The translations under genes were made by a program, and so were the position numbers. Below are positions 13,506-13,942 of a DNA stretch of 13,942 nucleotides, in pieces (positions within the stretch are counted from its first letter, which is position 1; each line of letters starts with the position of its first letter). Origin of the DNA: Bacillota bacterium (lineage in GTDB: Bacteria > Bacillota > Clostridia > Peptostreptococcales > Anaerovoracaceae); NCBI GenBank assembly GCA_016287035.1, contig JAEEVI010000025.1, positions 1 to 13,942 of the forward strand, written 5' to 3'. The notes under the pieces were generated by a model. It was not told where the DNA came from and did no database searches. It saw nothing but the letters and a program-made list of their open reading frames with translations.

Positions 13506-13942
13506 TTGGAAAGCTCAAAGATCCCTAAAAACGAACACCTAATACTGCACAGGCCGGCGCGGGCGGCAGTCATACTCTCTGCCGCATTTTTGACCGCGGC
13601 GGTCTTTTTCCGCTTCTTTATGGTCGGATACAGGTTCATAGCTCTGGTGGCGCTCGCGATATCCGCTTTCATTCTGCTCTTCGGATGTCTTTCGAAGCGC
13701 GGCCGGGCGGCGCTGTGCGCTCTGGCGGCAGCGTGGATGATCGTGTTCACGCCCGTCGAGGCGCGGGTAGTGCGCGCGGCGAAGGGGACGGATCTGCCCG
13801 GAGCCGATTGCCTTATAGTCCTTGGCGCGGGAGTCAACGGCACGACGCCGTCCAAGTCGCTGCTCTACAGGCTCGACGCCGCGCTCTCTTATCTCGAGGA
13901 AAACCCTGACTGCGTAGCGGTCCTCAGCGGTGGCCGCGGCAA
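13506..13942 (+). CDS. YdcF/SanA-like DUF218 membrane protein, N-terminal part (runs off the window)
   Basis: 145 complete codons are present before the window ends. Three hydrophobic segments lie near the N-terminus (about residues 20-40, 46-63 and 71-84). They are followed by the start of a DUF218 domain: GADCLIVLGAGVNGTTPSKS, then LLYRLDAALSYLEENPDC, then VLSGGRG at the edge. This order (VLGAG, RLDAAL, SGGxG) is typical of YdcF-type proteins, which are implicated in envelope processes; their chemistry is poorly defined. The start is uncertain. TTG at 13506, one base after the preceding stop with AGGA five bases before it, fits best. The C-terminal part cannot be seen, so intactness is unknown. 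Confidence 0.82.
   Translation, partial: MESSKIPKNEHLILHRPARAAVILSAAFLTAAVFFRFFMVGYRFIALVALAISAFILLFGCLSKRGRAALCALAAAWMIVFTPVEARVVRAAKGTDLPGADCLIVLGAGVNGTTPSKSLLYRLDAALSYLEENPDCVAVLSGGRG

Overview
The window looks like a chromosomal segment of a GC-rich member of the Firmicutes (class Clostridia), probably an anaerobe. The evidence is the gene content: a fused two-ATPase activator of the 2-hydroxyacyl-CoA dehydratase type, a GGGtGRT protein with a NifU-like scaffold, an OmpR/histidine-kinase pair, and YgiQ. The wider signals agree: strong GGAGG ribosome binding sites, frequent TTG/GTG starts, sigma-A type promoters and many short intrinsic terminators. I see no tRNA, rRNA, CRISPR array, transposase or integrase. 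This looks like ordinary, densely packed chromosome rather than a mobile region.

Layout, left to right. (1) 1-189 (+) is the 3' end of a lipid (diacylglycerol) kinase-like gene. It faces a two-component operon on the minus strand (response regulator 1436-2110, histidine kinase 225-1439) across a bidirectional terminator. (2) 2245-6523 (-) is a two-gene operon. A 1014-residue protein with two ATPase domains and a DUF2229-type region is followed by a 417-residue dehydratase-like protein that starts on a GTG inside the end of the first gene. Together they match what is often one long polypeptide in related bacteria. Two tandem terminators follow. (3) 6604-7803 (+) holds a TrmO-like tRNA methyltransferase and then a MarR-family regulator with its own near-consensus promoter and a TTG start. 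(4) 8076-8198 (+) is an isolated 40-codon basic gene with its own promoter, ribosome binding site and terminator. (5) 8370-10075 (-) is a two-gene operon of a NifU-like scaffold and a GGGtGRT protein, a conserved pair of unknown function. Its promoter is overlapped by a near-perfect 20-bp palindrome that closely fits a CcpA cre site. (6) 10192-13226 (-) holds a YgiQ-type radical SAM protein translationally coupled to an M20-family amidohydrolase. (7) 13337-13942 (+) starts from a perfect-consensus promoter whose -35 box is shared with the divergent ygiQ promoter. It encodes a 55-residue acidic protein with tryptophan every fifth residue, then the 5' part of a membrane-anchored YdcF/DUF218 gene cut by the window edge.

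The strongest candidates for undescribed biology are the NifU-like/GGGtGRT pair with its catabolite-control-like operator, the stand-alone 40-residue gene, and the Trp-periodic 55-residue protein next to YdcF. The split activator/dehydratase pair is the clearest departure from a known gene architecture. Its cysteine layout suggests one chain does the work of the usual activator homodimer. All functional statements rest on motifs read by eye; no database search was possible.
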